From NCBI RefSeq assembly GCF_900186985.1, contig NZ_LT906447.1:124001-188000 (forward strand): a stretch of DNA of 64,000 bases, written 5' to 3'. The translations under genes were made by a program, and so were the position numbers. This stretch comes from Staphylococcus piscifermentans. GTDB lineage: Bacteria; Bacillota; Bacilli; Staphylococcales; Staphylococcaceae. The notes below the pieces were generated by a model that saw only the letters and a program-made list of their open reading frames with translations, was not told where the DNA came from and searched no databases. Positions 9,378 to 16,906 of the stretch are shown here, piece after piece (the stretch's first letter is position 1; each line of letters starts with the position of its first letter).

Positions 9378-9436
9378 AGTATATAATTATGAATAATCAA
9401 AATATTCTAATCTCCGTACTTTGGGAATGATGCGAT

Positions 9437-10855
9437 ATAGAAAATATTCGAGAAATATGTAAACAACATACAAATTTAACTGAAGATGAAATTGAAGAAA
9501 TTGAGGAATTATCCAAACACTTACAAACGATGGCAAAGCTTAATGAAGCTAGTATTTTTATTGATTGTCCTACTGAAAATAACAAGCACATCATTGTAGT
9601 AGCAGAAGCCTCGCCGGACCAAAATAACATGTTATATCATAATTCTGTTATTAAACAAAATGCCTATGAAAGATTCGAACCAGCTGTATTCGAAGTTTTT
9701 AAAACTAAGAAAAGCGTATATCATCATAGAGGAATGTCTCAAGAAGGCAAAGTGATTGAACAAAATGTTACACCTATTATTTATAATAATCGTGTGATTG
9801 CTGCGTTGATTATGGAAAAAGATATCAGTAATCAATTGCTTGAAGAAAATAAAATGAAAGCACTGACTGAAGCAACTTATACGTTGAGTCAAATTGTATC
9901 GCATCCGAGTGAAAAACAGTTGTTTTTCTCAGATATGATTGATGAAAGTTTGTTCGATATCGATCAAGACTTGATTATCCGTTATTTTAATTTAACAGCA
10001 GAAAAGTTAGTAAAAGATATTGTCGGCATTGATTGTAAAATGGGTCTTTCCTTTGTCGACTTGTTTCCTAACATAGAAGAAATGTTGACAGACGGTAAAG
10101 TGATTACCATTAAAGAGCGAAAGCTCCAAGGTCATTACTTCCAAGTAAAGTGTATTCGATTATTTGATGATTTAGGGAATGTATCAGGACATATCATCAT
10201 GCTGCATGATATCACTGACTTAAAGGAAAAAGAGAAAGAACTTATTTCTAAATCTGTTGCGCTTCGCGAAGTGCATCACCGTGTGAAAAATAATCTTCAA
10301 ACAGTTGCAAGCTTATTAAGACTGCAAATGAGAAGAGGAATACCTGAGGAAAGCAAACATTACTTTGAAGAGAGTTTAAACAGAATACTTAGTATTGCTT
10401 CAGTTTACGAAGTGATATTAGATGGTGCGTATGCTGATCAGGTTGATATTGGGAAATTAATAATTAAAATCGGGAATATGCTTGTAAGTACTGGGAATGC
10501 GCAACATTTACATATTCATTTCGACATCCAAGAATCATTTTATCTATCATCTAATATTGCAGTTTCAGTCGCCTTGATTGCTAATGAATTGATTACAAAT
10601 TGTGTCACTCATGCTTTTAATCATCAAGAAGAAGGTCATATCGATGTTATTTTTGAAAAAAATAATAAAACGGGGAAATTAGTATTAATGGTGCAAGATG
10701 ATGGACAAGAAGAACAAGGGAATTATAAGCAATCGTTTGGACTAAATATCATAAATACAATTACTGAGAATGATTTAGAAGGACAATTTACGATTGGACG
10801 CAATCATCTCGGCACTTTGGGAAAGGTGGTATTTGATGATTGGGGGAGTCGCTAA
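9437..10855 (+). CDS. eutW: EutW-like sensor histidine kinase (start codon uncertain)
   Basis: Cytosolic sensor kinase, paired with the ANTAR regulator that follows. It carries an N-terminal sensing region, a PAS-like middle (residues about 110-230 counted from the ATG at 9530), a HisKA_2 dimerisation motif (EVHHRVKNNLQTVASLLRLQ) and an HATPase domain (NELITNCVTHAF; DDGQ). In Firmicutes EutW senses ethanolamine. The family-like N terminus ENIREICKQHTNLTEDE lies upstream of the first in-frame ATG with a ribosome-site problem (9530). The frame is closed by TGA at 9428. I place the start at ATA 9437, where relatives begin; ATG 9530 is the fallback. The symbol is by analogy. Confidence 0.72.
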   Translation: MENIREICKQHTNLTEDEIEEIEELSKHLQTMAKLNEASIFIDCPTENNKHIIVVAEASPDQNNMLYHNSVIKQNAYERFEPAVFEVFKTKKSVYHHRGMSQEGKVIEQNVTPIIYNNRVIAALIMEKDISNQLLEENKMKALTEATYTLSQIVSHPSEKQLFFSDMIDESLFDIDQDLIIRYFNLTAEKLVKDIVGIDCKMGLSFVDLFPNIEEMLTDGKVITIKERKLQGHYFQVKCIRLFDDLGNVSGHIIMLHDITDLKEKEKELISKSVALREVHHRVKNNLQTVASLLRLQMRRGIPEESKHYFEESLNRILSIASVYEVILDGAYADQVDIGKLIIKIGNMLVSTGNAQHLHIHFDIQESFYLSSNIAVSVALIANELITNCVTHAFNHQEEGHIDVIFEKNNKTGKLVLMVQDDGQEEQGNYKQSFGLNIINTITENDLEGQFTIGRNHLGTLGKVVFDDWGSR

Positions 10856-10856
10856 A

Positions 10857-11426
10857 TTGAAAAAAATTATTGTTGCTGAAGATGATTCAATTGTACGTTT
10901 AGATATCGTTGAAACGTTGAAAGAAGCAGGTTATGACGTTGCCTCTGCTGTGGGAAATGGAGAAAAAGCAATTGAACTGAATGAAACAGAAAAACCGGAT
11001 TTAATTATTATGGATATTAAGATGCCGAAGTTAAATGGCTTAAAGGCGAGTAAGATTATCAGTCAGCGACATAATGTACCCATCTTAATCGTTTCTGCAT
11101 TTAGTCAAAGCGAATATATTGAACAAGCTAAAGATGCCAATATTGTGGGATATATCATCAAACCTATTTCAGAATCTCAGTTGCTAACTGCGGTGGAAAT
11201 AGCATTGGCACAATCTGTAAAGATGTCTGCACTTAGACAAGAGTCGCATGAGGCAAAAGAAGAAGTTGAGAATCGCAAACTCATAGAAAAAGCAAAAGGT
11301 TTATTAATGACTGAAATGAAATTAGATGAAGAAGCGGCTTACCAAAAATTACGCAAACTAAGTATGAATCATCATATTTCAATGGAGAAAGTAGCCGCAA
11401 AAGTCATTAAACAGTTGACCAAATGA
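10857..11426 (+). CDS. eutV: EutV-like ANTAR-domain response regulator
   Basis: 189-residue RNA-binding antiterminator. The receiver domain (residues 1-120) has acidic pocket AEDD, phospho-acceptor Asp in LIIMDIKMPKLNG and a conserved Lys in IIKPIS. A coiled linker follows, then the ANTAR domain (about 130-189) with ENRKLIEKAKGLLMTEMKLDEEAA and Tyr at the expected place. ANTAR proteins bind hexaloop hairpins and prevent termination; two candidate targets are at 11455 and 16763. Start TTG 10857 follows GGGGGAG by 8 bases; ATG 10836, after AAAGGTGG, is also possible and would overlap eutW. Confidence 0.85.
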   Translation: MKKIIVAEDDSIVRLDIVETLKEAGYDVASAVGNGEKAIELNETEKPDLIIMDIKMPKLNGLKASKIISQRHNVPILIVSAFSQSEYIEQAKDANIVGYIIKPISESQLLTAVEIALAQSVKMSALRQESHEAKEEVENRKLIEKAKGLLMTEMKLDEEAAYQKLRKLSMNHHISMEKVAAKVIKQLTK

Positions 11427-11454
11427 TATAAATTATAAAAGTGAATAGGATACG

Positions 11455-11500
11455 AAGCAAAGATGCTTACATTGACCAAGAGGTCTGTAGGCATCTTTTT
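11455..11500 (+). promoter_or_regulatory. ANTAR-type attenuator in the eutH leader (antiterminator hairpin overlapping a terminator)
   Basis: Hairpin AAGC-AAAGAT-GCTT at 11455-11468 has a six-base loop with A at position 1 and G at position 4, the known EutV recognition rule. Its loop and 3' arm overlap the 5' arm of a terminator: AAGATGCTTAC (11460-11470) pairs with GTAGGCATCTT (11487-11497), one G-U pair, then a T tract to 11500. The two structures exclude each other. The second hairpin of the usual pair is not clear. Confidence 0.68.
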
Positions 11501-11590
11501 GCATTTTAGGAGGTGGTTTAAAAAAGTATAGCAGAGAATTGAAACAATATTATTTCTAATAAACTCAACGATTTAATGGGGGAATGCTTT

Positions 11591-12874
11591 ATGGAACACA
11601 TTGGTACAGTAATCATATATATCATCATGATTTGTGCAGTATTAGGAGCTTTCGGAGCAATCAGGAATCCTGAAGTTGGAATCGGTAAAGAATTTATGGA
11701 AGGGATATTTACAATTGGTCCTATCTTTGCTAATTCAGCAGGAATTATGGCTTCTATTCCATTTATTTCACGTTTTATTGAGCAGGTGTTCGGGCCGTTA
11801 TTTCATAAAATAGGGGCTGATCCAGCCATTGCTGCAACTTCAATATTAGCCACAGACATGGGTGGCTACCAATTGGCAAATGTTTTGAAAGAGAGTTATG
11901 AAGGATGGATTATGGCAATGATTGTAGGTTTTATGGCAGGTGCTACAATTGTATTCTCTATTCCTTTGGGATTGCCCATGTTAGAAAAAAGAGATCATAA
12001 ATATATGGCATTAGGGATATTATCTGGATTGCTAGCGATTCCTTTTGGTGTATTTATTTCTACATTTATTATGATCATGAGTCATGTAAAAATAAGAACA
12101 ACAATAGAGACAGTAGGCGCAGCTACACATGTATTTTCAATTAGTTTTTCAACAGTGTTGTTGAATTTATTGCCGTTACTCATTTTTGTTATCGTCACAG
12201 CAGCAGGTTTATACTTCTTCTCAGATATTATGATTAAAGGGTTTATTATATTTGGTAAAATATTAGATGTTTGTATCAAACTCGTCTTTGTATTTTCAGT
12301 AGTACAGATTTTTACTGGTTTTTTCACAAATGTATTTGGCGTTTGGGGATTTGACCCTATTATGGCAGATGACAAAGACAAATTCAGGGCGTTAGAAAAT
12401 GCTGGGAATATCGCAATTATGCTTTCTGGAGCTTTTCCAATGGTTTACTTAATTAGAAAATACTTTTCAAATGCATTAACTCGATTTGGACAAAAAGTAG
12501 GATTGAGTGAAGTAGGAAGTGCTGGGATTATTGCTACCATGGCTAATATTTTAGCAATGTTTAAATTAGTTAAAGATATGCCGCCTAAAGATAAAGTCAT
12601 AAATATTTCGTTTGGTGTATGTTCAGCTTTCTTGCTTGGAGACCATCTCTCTTACACTGCTAATTTCCAACCAAATTTAATCCCAGCAGTCATGATTGGT
12701 AAATTCAGCGCTGGACTTATTGCTATTGGGTTTGCTTATCTCTTATGTTTGCCTAAAGCAAGAAAATTGGAAGAAATTGATCGACGTGCAGGTATTATTA
12801 AACCTGATGAATATATCGAAGAAGAAGCAATTGAACGCGGTGAAGAGGTTCCCGAAACGAAATCTAAAATATAA
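11591..12874 (+). CDS. eutH: EutH-type ethanolamine transporter
   Basis: 427-residue membrane protein with about 10-11 hydrophobic segments. Family features include the charged GKEFMEGIFTIGPIFANSAG loop, LATDMGGYQLA, SIPLGLPMLEKRDHKY and LGDHLSYTANFQPN. EutH moves ethanolamine into the cell. Start ATG 11591 follows GGGGGA; an upstream ATG at 11576 overlaps that ribosome site and was not used. It lies downstream of the EutVW-like pair and an ANTAR attenuator. No eutABC or shell genes occur in this window, so the ammonia-lyase route is not encoded nearby. Confidence 0.85.
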   Translation: MEHIGTVIIYIIMICAVLGAFGAIRNPEVGIGKEFMEGIFTIGPIFANSAGIMASIPFISRFIEQVFGPLFHKIGADPAIAATSILATDMGGYQLANVLKESYEGWIMAMIVGFMAGATIVFSIPLGLPMLEKRDHKYMALGILSGLLAIPFGVFISTFIMIMSHVKIRTTIETVGAATHVFSISFSTVLLNLLPLLIFVIVTAAGLYFFSDIMIKGFIIFGKILDVCIKLVFVFSVVQIFTGFFTNVFGVWGFDPIMADDKDKFRALENAGNIAIMLSGAFPMVYLIRKYFSNALTRFGQKVGLSEVGSAGIIATMANILAMFKLVKDMPPKDKVINISFGVCSAFLLGDHLSYTANFQPNLIPAVMIGKFSAGLIAIGFAYLLCLPKARKLEEIDRRAGIIKPDEYIEEEAIERGEEVPETKSKI

Positions 12875-12918
12875 ATAAAATCATATACAAATCAATCTAT
12901 CAAAACTATAAAATACAT

Positions 12919-12960
12919 TAAAACAGAGCTGAAGGGAGTTGATCAGCTCTGTTTTAATTT
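12919..12960. terminator. Bidirectional terminator between eutH and the SDR gene
   Basis: AAAACAGAGCTGA pairs with TCAGCTCTGTTTT, flanked by T-rich sequence on both strands; it lies between convergent genes. Confidence 0.85.
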
Positions 12961-13011
12961 AGGGTTGTTTATTTTATTTAGGAAGGTTTTAGGAGTAATT
13001 TCAGGTTATTC

Positions 13012-13779
13012 TTAGAAATAATTGGCAGTAATACCGCCATCTACATTAATATTTGCACCATTTGTCCAATCGGATTCATCTGAAGCAAGATAGATGGCAC
13101 AATTGATAATATCTTCAGGTTTGCCGAAACGTCCTGCAGGTTGGCGGCCTAAACGGACTGCTTTGGCTTCTTCATCAGATACTAGCCATTCCATTAATAA
13201 AGGTGTTTCTATAGGACCAGGGCTGATAGCATTGGTTCTGATACCTTTCGGACGGAATTGAATGGCTAATGATTTTGTTAATGCGACCACTGCACCTTTA
13301 GATGCAGTATAGGCATCTTGAGGAACCGAGCAACCCATTTGGGCTACAAAAGAAGCGATATTAATAATTGACCCAGAAGCTTGCTTTTCCATAACTGGAA
13401 TAACATATTTTGTCATCAAGAAAATACCTTTGACATTGATATTCATCACTAAGTCCCAAACTGCTTGTTCAGTGTTGATAACAGAGTTGTCAGCTTCAGG
13501 CATTACACCTGCATTATTGTATAACACATCAATGCGGCCATATTCTTCAACAACGCCTTCTACTGCATTTTTTACAGCATCTTCATCAATAATATCGACT
13601 TCAAAGAAAGAAGCATCGCCACCATCTTGGTTGATTTGATCCACAACTTGTTTTCCTGCTTTTTGATCTCTTTCAAATACAGCGACTTTTGCACCTTCTT
13701 TAGAAAACATCTCTGCCGCGACTTTACCCATACCGCCACCGGCACCTGTTATAATGCATACTTTATCTTTTAATCTCAT
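13012..13779 (-). CDS. Short-chain dehydrogenase/reductase (SDR)
   Basis: 255-residue classical SDR. Cofactor motif TGAGGGMGK near residue 12, NNAGVMPE near 89, catalytic Ser in IINIASF and YTASK (Tyr/Lys pair) near 158-162. The Glu in VFERD after strand 2 suggests NAD(H). Third gene of a leftward operon after the aldehyde dehydrogenase and the glutamine-synthetase-like ligase, 41 bases downstream of the latter. In the proposed route it would oxidise the alcohol of gamma-glutamyl-ethanolamide to the aldehyde. This is inferred only from neighbours; similar enzymes include glucose 1-dehydrogenase-like proteins. Ribosome site AGGAGGC. Confidence 0.8.
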   Translation of the reverse strand: MRLKDKVCIITGAGGGMGKVAAEMFSKEGAKVAVFERDQKAGKQVVDQINQDGGDASFFEVDIIDEDAVKNAVEGVVEEYGRIDVLYNNAGVMPEADNSVINTEQAVWDLVMNINVKGIFLMTKYVIPVMEKQASGSIINIASFVAQMGCSVPQDAYTASKGAVVALTKSLAIQFRPKGIRTNAISPGPIETPLLMEWLVSDEEAKAVRLGRQPAGRFGKPEDIINCAIYLASDESDWTNGANINVDGGITANYF

Positions 13780-13820
13780 TTAAAAAGCCTCCTCGTATAA
13801 TAAGTTTATATTGAAAAAGA

Positions 13821-15242
13821 TTAACCTTGTTCAAAGTAACGCGCGCGTTCCCACGTAGTTACAAATGAATCGTATTCATCTTGTTCTGTTTGTGCTGCAT
13901 GTAAATAGTGTTTTGCTACTTCTTCGCCAAGCACTTCTTTCACCACATCACTGTTTTTCCATTCTAAAATTGCTTGATGAAGAGAAGATGGAATACGATC
14001 CACTTCATTTTGTTCATACGCATTACCTTTTAACTCATCAGTTAAAGTTTCTTTATGTTCAATTCCATATAAACCTGCGCCGATTAAAGCAGCATAAGCA
14101 AGATATGGATTCATGTCTGCTCCGCAAATACGGGATTCAAAGCGTAAAGCATTACCTTCACCTACAACACGATAACCAGCAGAACGGTTATCTTTGCTCC
14201 ATGCGATACTTACCGGTGCCCAACTATTTGGAGCAAAACGTTTATAAGAATTAATATTCGGAGCAAACATCAATGCAAAATCTTTCGTATATTTGATGAC
14301 ACCTGCTAAGAAATGCTGCATTGTTTCTGACATTGGATTTGCTGCATCATTACCTGCATAAAAAGCATTTTTGCCAGTATTGGTATCCATCATACTTAAA
14401 TGGATATGGCCGCTTGAGCCTGTCCACTCTTCAAAAGGTTTAGCCATGAAAGTAACAGATTTCTCATTTTGAATACAAATTTCTTTCATTCCATGTTTGA
14501 ACATTAAATGCTGATCTGCTGCATTGATTGCATCTGAATATTTTAAGTTGATTTCATGTTGTCCTTTGTAAGCTTCACCTTTAGAAGATTCAACGATAAT
14601 ATCCATCAGACTCATTTGGCGACGAATTTCTTGATAAAGCGGTTCGTTTTTTGAACCTTGCAATAAATTATAGTCTTCGTTTAAATGTCCTGCTGGTTCT
14701 AATTCATCATAGCCTTGTGCATTTATGTCTTTAAATGAATCATTAAATAAGTAGAATTCTAATTCACTGGCCATATGAGGAGATAGTCCGTAAGCTTCAG
14801 CTTTTTGGATTTGGTGTTGCAAAATATTACGCGGAGCCACGCTGATTGGTTCACTGCCATCTACTGTATATACATCTGCAAAAACCATAGCTGTACGTGA
14901 CATCCAAGGAATTACTTTTAAAGTATTCCAATCTGGCAATGCTAAATAATCACCATATCCTTTATCCCAATTCATGAAATCATAGCCATCATCTGTATCC
15001 ATTTCGAAGTTTGTACCTAAGAGATAGTTACAAAAGTGTGTGCCCTCTGAAATGTCATTTTCTAAAATGAAATCGCCTGTGATACGTTTCCCCATCAAAC
15101 GACCTTGCATATCGCAAAAACCAAGTACCAAAGTATCAATTTCACCTTTTTCAATCATTTCCATCATTTCATCTTTTGTAATGTTTCCTGTTTTCTTTTT
15201 GTTACGACGATGTTTGTTAAAATCATTAATCTCTCTAAACAT
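13821..15242 (-). CDS. Glutamine-synthetase-family gamma-glutamyl-amine ligase (PuuA/GlnA4-like)
   Basis: 473-residue ATP-dependent ligase of the GS superfamily. The N-terminal beta-grasp part contains LVLGFCDMQGRLMGKR. The catalytic part has ASELEFYLF, GQHEINL, the glutamate-site SSGHIHLSM and R(F)ESR in LRFESRICGADMNPY. There is no adenylylation loop of the housekeeping type. It sits between an aldehyde dehydrogenase and an SDR rather than next to glnR, so it is probably a catabolic gamma-glutamylpolyamine or gamma-glutamylethanolamide synthetase. The ANTAR element on the operon leader and eutH next door favour ethanolamine; putrescine remains possible. The gap to the preceding aldehyde dehydrogenase gene is 20 bases. 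Confidence 0.8.
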   Translation of the reverse strand: MFREINDFNKHRRNKKKTGNITKDEMMEMIEKGEIDTLVLGFCDMQGRLMGKRITGDFILENDISEGTHFCNYLLGTNFEMDTDDGYDFMNWDKGYGDYLALPDWNTLKVIPWMSRTAMVFADVYTVDGSEPISVAPRNILQHQIQKAEAYGLSPHMASELEFYLFNDSFKDINAQGYDELEPAGHLNEDYNLLQGSKNEPLYQEIRRQMSLMDIIVESSKGEAYKGQHEINLKYSDAINAADQHLMFKHGMKEICIQNEKSVTFMAKPFEEWTGSSGHIHLSMMDTNTGKNAFYAGNDAANPMSETMQHFLAGVIKYTKDFALMFAPNINSYKRFAPNSWAPVSIAWSKDNRSAGYRVVGEGNALRFESRICGADMNPYLAYAALIGAGLYGIEHKETLTDELKGNAYEQNEVDRIPSSLHQAILEWKNSDVVKEVLGEEVAKHYLHAAQTEQDEYDSFVTTWERARYFEQG

Positions 15243-15262
15243 TTGAACCGCCTCCTTAATAT

Positions 15263-16702
15263 TTATGCATCTAATGAAAGTGAGATATATTTTAATTCTA
15301 AGAAACCATCTAATCCATAATGACCGCCTTCACGACCCATTCCGCTTTCTTTGATACCGCCGAATGGTGCTTGAGGGACACTTAATTGAGTACCATTTAC
15401 ACCAATCATTCCGAAGTCTAATTGTTCACTGACTTGATAGACAGTATTTATATTGTTTGAGAAGAAATAGGCCGCTAAACCGTATGGAGAAGCATTTGCA
15501 ATTTTAATAGCCTCAGCTATTGTGTCGAAAGAAATAATAGGTGCTACAGGTCCGAATATTTCTTCTTTAGCAATAGACATCTCAGGTTTAACATTTGTAA
15601 CGACTGTAGGTTGATAAAATAAGTCAGAAGGTGAATCATCCACTTTTTTACCGCCTGCAGCAATATTTGCACCTTCTTTTTCAGCTTCACTTACAAGTTT
15701 TTCAACTTTTTCGATAGCTCCTGAATTAATTAATGGACCGACTTGAACATCCTTTTGATTGCCAGGACCTACTCTTAACTGGTTCACACGCTCAATGATC
15801 TTAGTTGTAAGTTCATCTCTGATTTCGTTTTGAACAAGTACCGTATTAATGCCATTGCACATCTGGCCTGTGTTTTCGAATTTGTTTTCTACAATGGCAT
15901 CTGCAGCTTGATCTAAATCTGCATCGTTAAGCACGATAGCCGGTGCGTTGCCGCCAAGTTCTAAAGAGATACGCTTCACTTGGTCAGCAGCTTTTTTCAT
16001 TAACAACTTTCCGATTTCTGTAGATCCGGTAAAAGAAATTTTACTGACACGGCGATCATGTAATAGTGTTTCAGAAATGAGTGATGACTTGCCTGTTATC
16101 AAATTTGCTACACCATTATCGATACCGGTTGTCATTAATTCATCCATAATAGCGATTGCTATGCGCGGTGTTTCACTAGACGGCTTAACGATAACCGTAC
16201 AGCCTGCTGCAAGTGCAGGTGAAACTTTTCTAGCTACCATAGCGCCTGGGAAATTCCATGGTGTGATAAGTGCGCAAACACCTACAGGTTGCTTAATAAC
16301 TGAGATGCGTTGGTTAGGGGAAGAAGGGGGGATAATCTCACCGTATATCCGTTTTCCTTCTTCTGCATTCCATTTAATGAATTGAGCGCACCCTTCAATC
16401 TCTCCTAAAGACTCGCTATAAGGCTTGCCTTGTTCTTCTGTCATGATAGAAGCGAGTTTTTCTTTTTTGTGAAGCAAATTTTCAGCCCACGCATGTAAAT
16501 AATCAGCACGTTCAGCTGCTGTTAATGCTGACCAAGAAGAGAATGCTTGGTATGAAGCATCGATTGCATCATTGATTAAAGCTTCAGTTACACTAGGCAC
16601 TTCTCCGATTACTTCGTTTGTTGCTGGATTAGTAACTTTCAAGACGTTGTCAGTTTGAATTTTCTTGCCATTAATCCAGTTATGATTCAAATTATCTCCC
16701 AT
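15263..16702 (-). CDS. NAD(P)-dependent aldehyde dehydrogenase (GabD/PuuC-like)
   Basis: 479-residue aldehyde dehydrogenase. Visible are PWNFPG near residue 148, FTGSTEIGK near 224, general base Glu248 in LELGG and nucleophile Cys282 in GQMCNG. It lacks the CxC of the gabD at 1586. It heads a three-gene operon with the GS-like ligase and SDR. The suggested substrate is the gamma-glutamyl aldehyde formed by the SDR, giving for example gamma-glutamylglycine from ethanolamine; this is context-based. It starts with ATG after AAGGAGG, about 6 bases past the leader terminator, so expression depends on the ANTAR-type attenuator. Confidence 0.83.
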   Translation of the reverse strand: MGDNLNHNWINGKKIQTDNVLKVTNPATNEVIGEVPSVTEALINDAIDASYQAFSSWSALTAAERADYLHAWAENLLHKKEKLASIMTEEQGKPYSESLGEIEGCAQFIKWNAEEGKRIYGEIIPPSSPNQRISVIKQPVGVCALITPWNFPGAMVARKVSPALAAGCTVIVKPSSETPRIAIAIMDELMTTGIDNGVANLITGKSSLISETLLHDRRVSKISFTGSTEIGKLLMKKAADQVKRISLELGGNAPAIVLNDADLDQAADAIVENKFENTGQMCNGINTVLVQNEIRDELTTKIIERVNQLRVGPGNQKDVQVGPLINSGAIEKVEKLVSEAEKEGANIAAGGKKVDDSPSDLFYQPTVVTNVKPEMSIAKEEIFGPVAPIISFDTIAEAIKIANASPYGLAAYFFSNNINTVYQVSEQLDFGMIGVNGTQLSVPQAPFGGIKESGMGREGGHYGLDGFLELKYISLSLDA

Positions 16703-16722
16703 ATAAATATCCTCCTTAACAC

Positions 16723-16776
16723 AAAAAGAGGCCTACACAATTATCCTTTACGGATATTGTATAAGCCTCTTTGCTC
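16723..16776 (-). promoter_or_regulatory. ANTAR-type attenuator in the leader of the ALDH-GS-SDR operon
   Basis: On the minus strand the hairpin GAGC-AAAGAG-GCTT (plus-strand 16763-16776) has a hexaloop with A1 and G4. It overlaps the 5' arm of a long terminator: AAAGAGGCTTATACAATATCC region (16752-16772) pairs with GGATAATTGTGTAGGCCTC (16728-16746), followed by TTTTT. The core GCAAAGANGCTTA is shared with the eutH leader, and AAGTGAAT lies upstream in both. Confidence 0.68.
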
Positions 16777-16823
16777 AATTAAATTCACTTGTATACTTCA
16801 GAAAGTCTAGTGACTTAACAACA

Positions 16824-16852
16824 ATACTACTAAATATTCAGAACCTTGTCAA
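16824..16852 (-). promoter_or_regulatory. Promoter of the ALDH-GS-SDR operon
   Basis: On the minus strand TTGACA (16847-16852), 17 bases, TAGTAT (16824-16829). A start near 16817 leaves a leader of about 115 bases that contains the attenuator. Confidence 0.65.
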
Positions 16853-16906
16853 TATTCAATCTCTAGATTATACTGTGACCTAACTTAAAAGAGAGAAGGT
16901 ATTCCT

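Noticed and set aside
9389-9430. ATG 9389 as start of the EutW-like kinase
   Set aside because: It is followed in frame by TGA at 9428, has no ribosome site and lies about five bases after the predicted transcript start.
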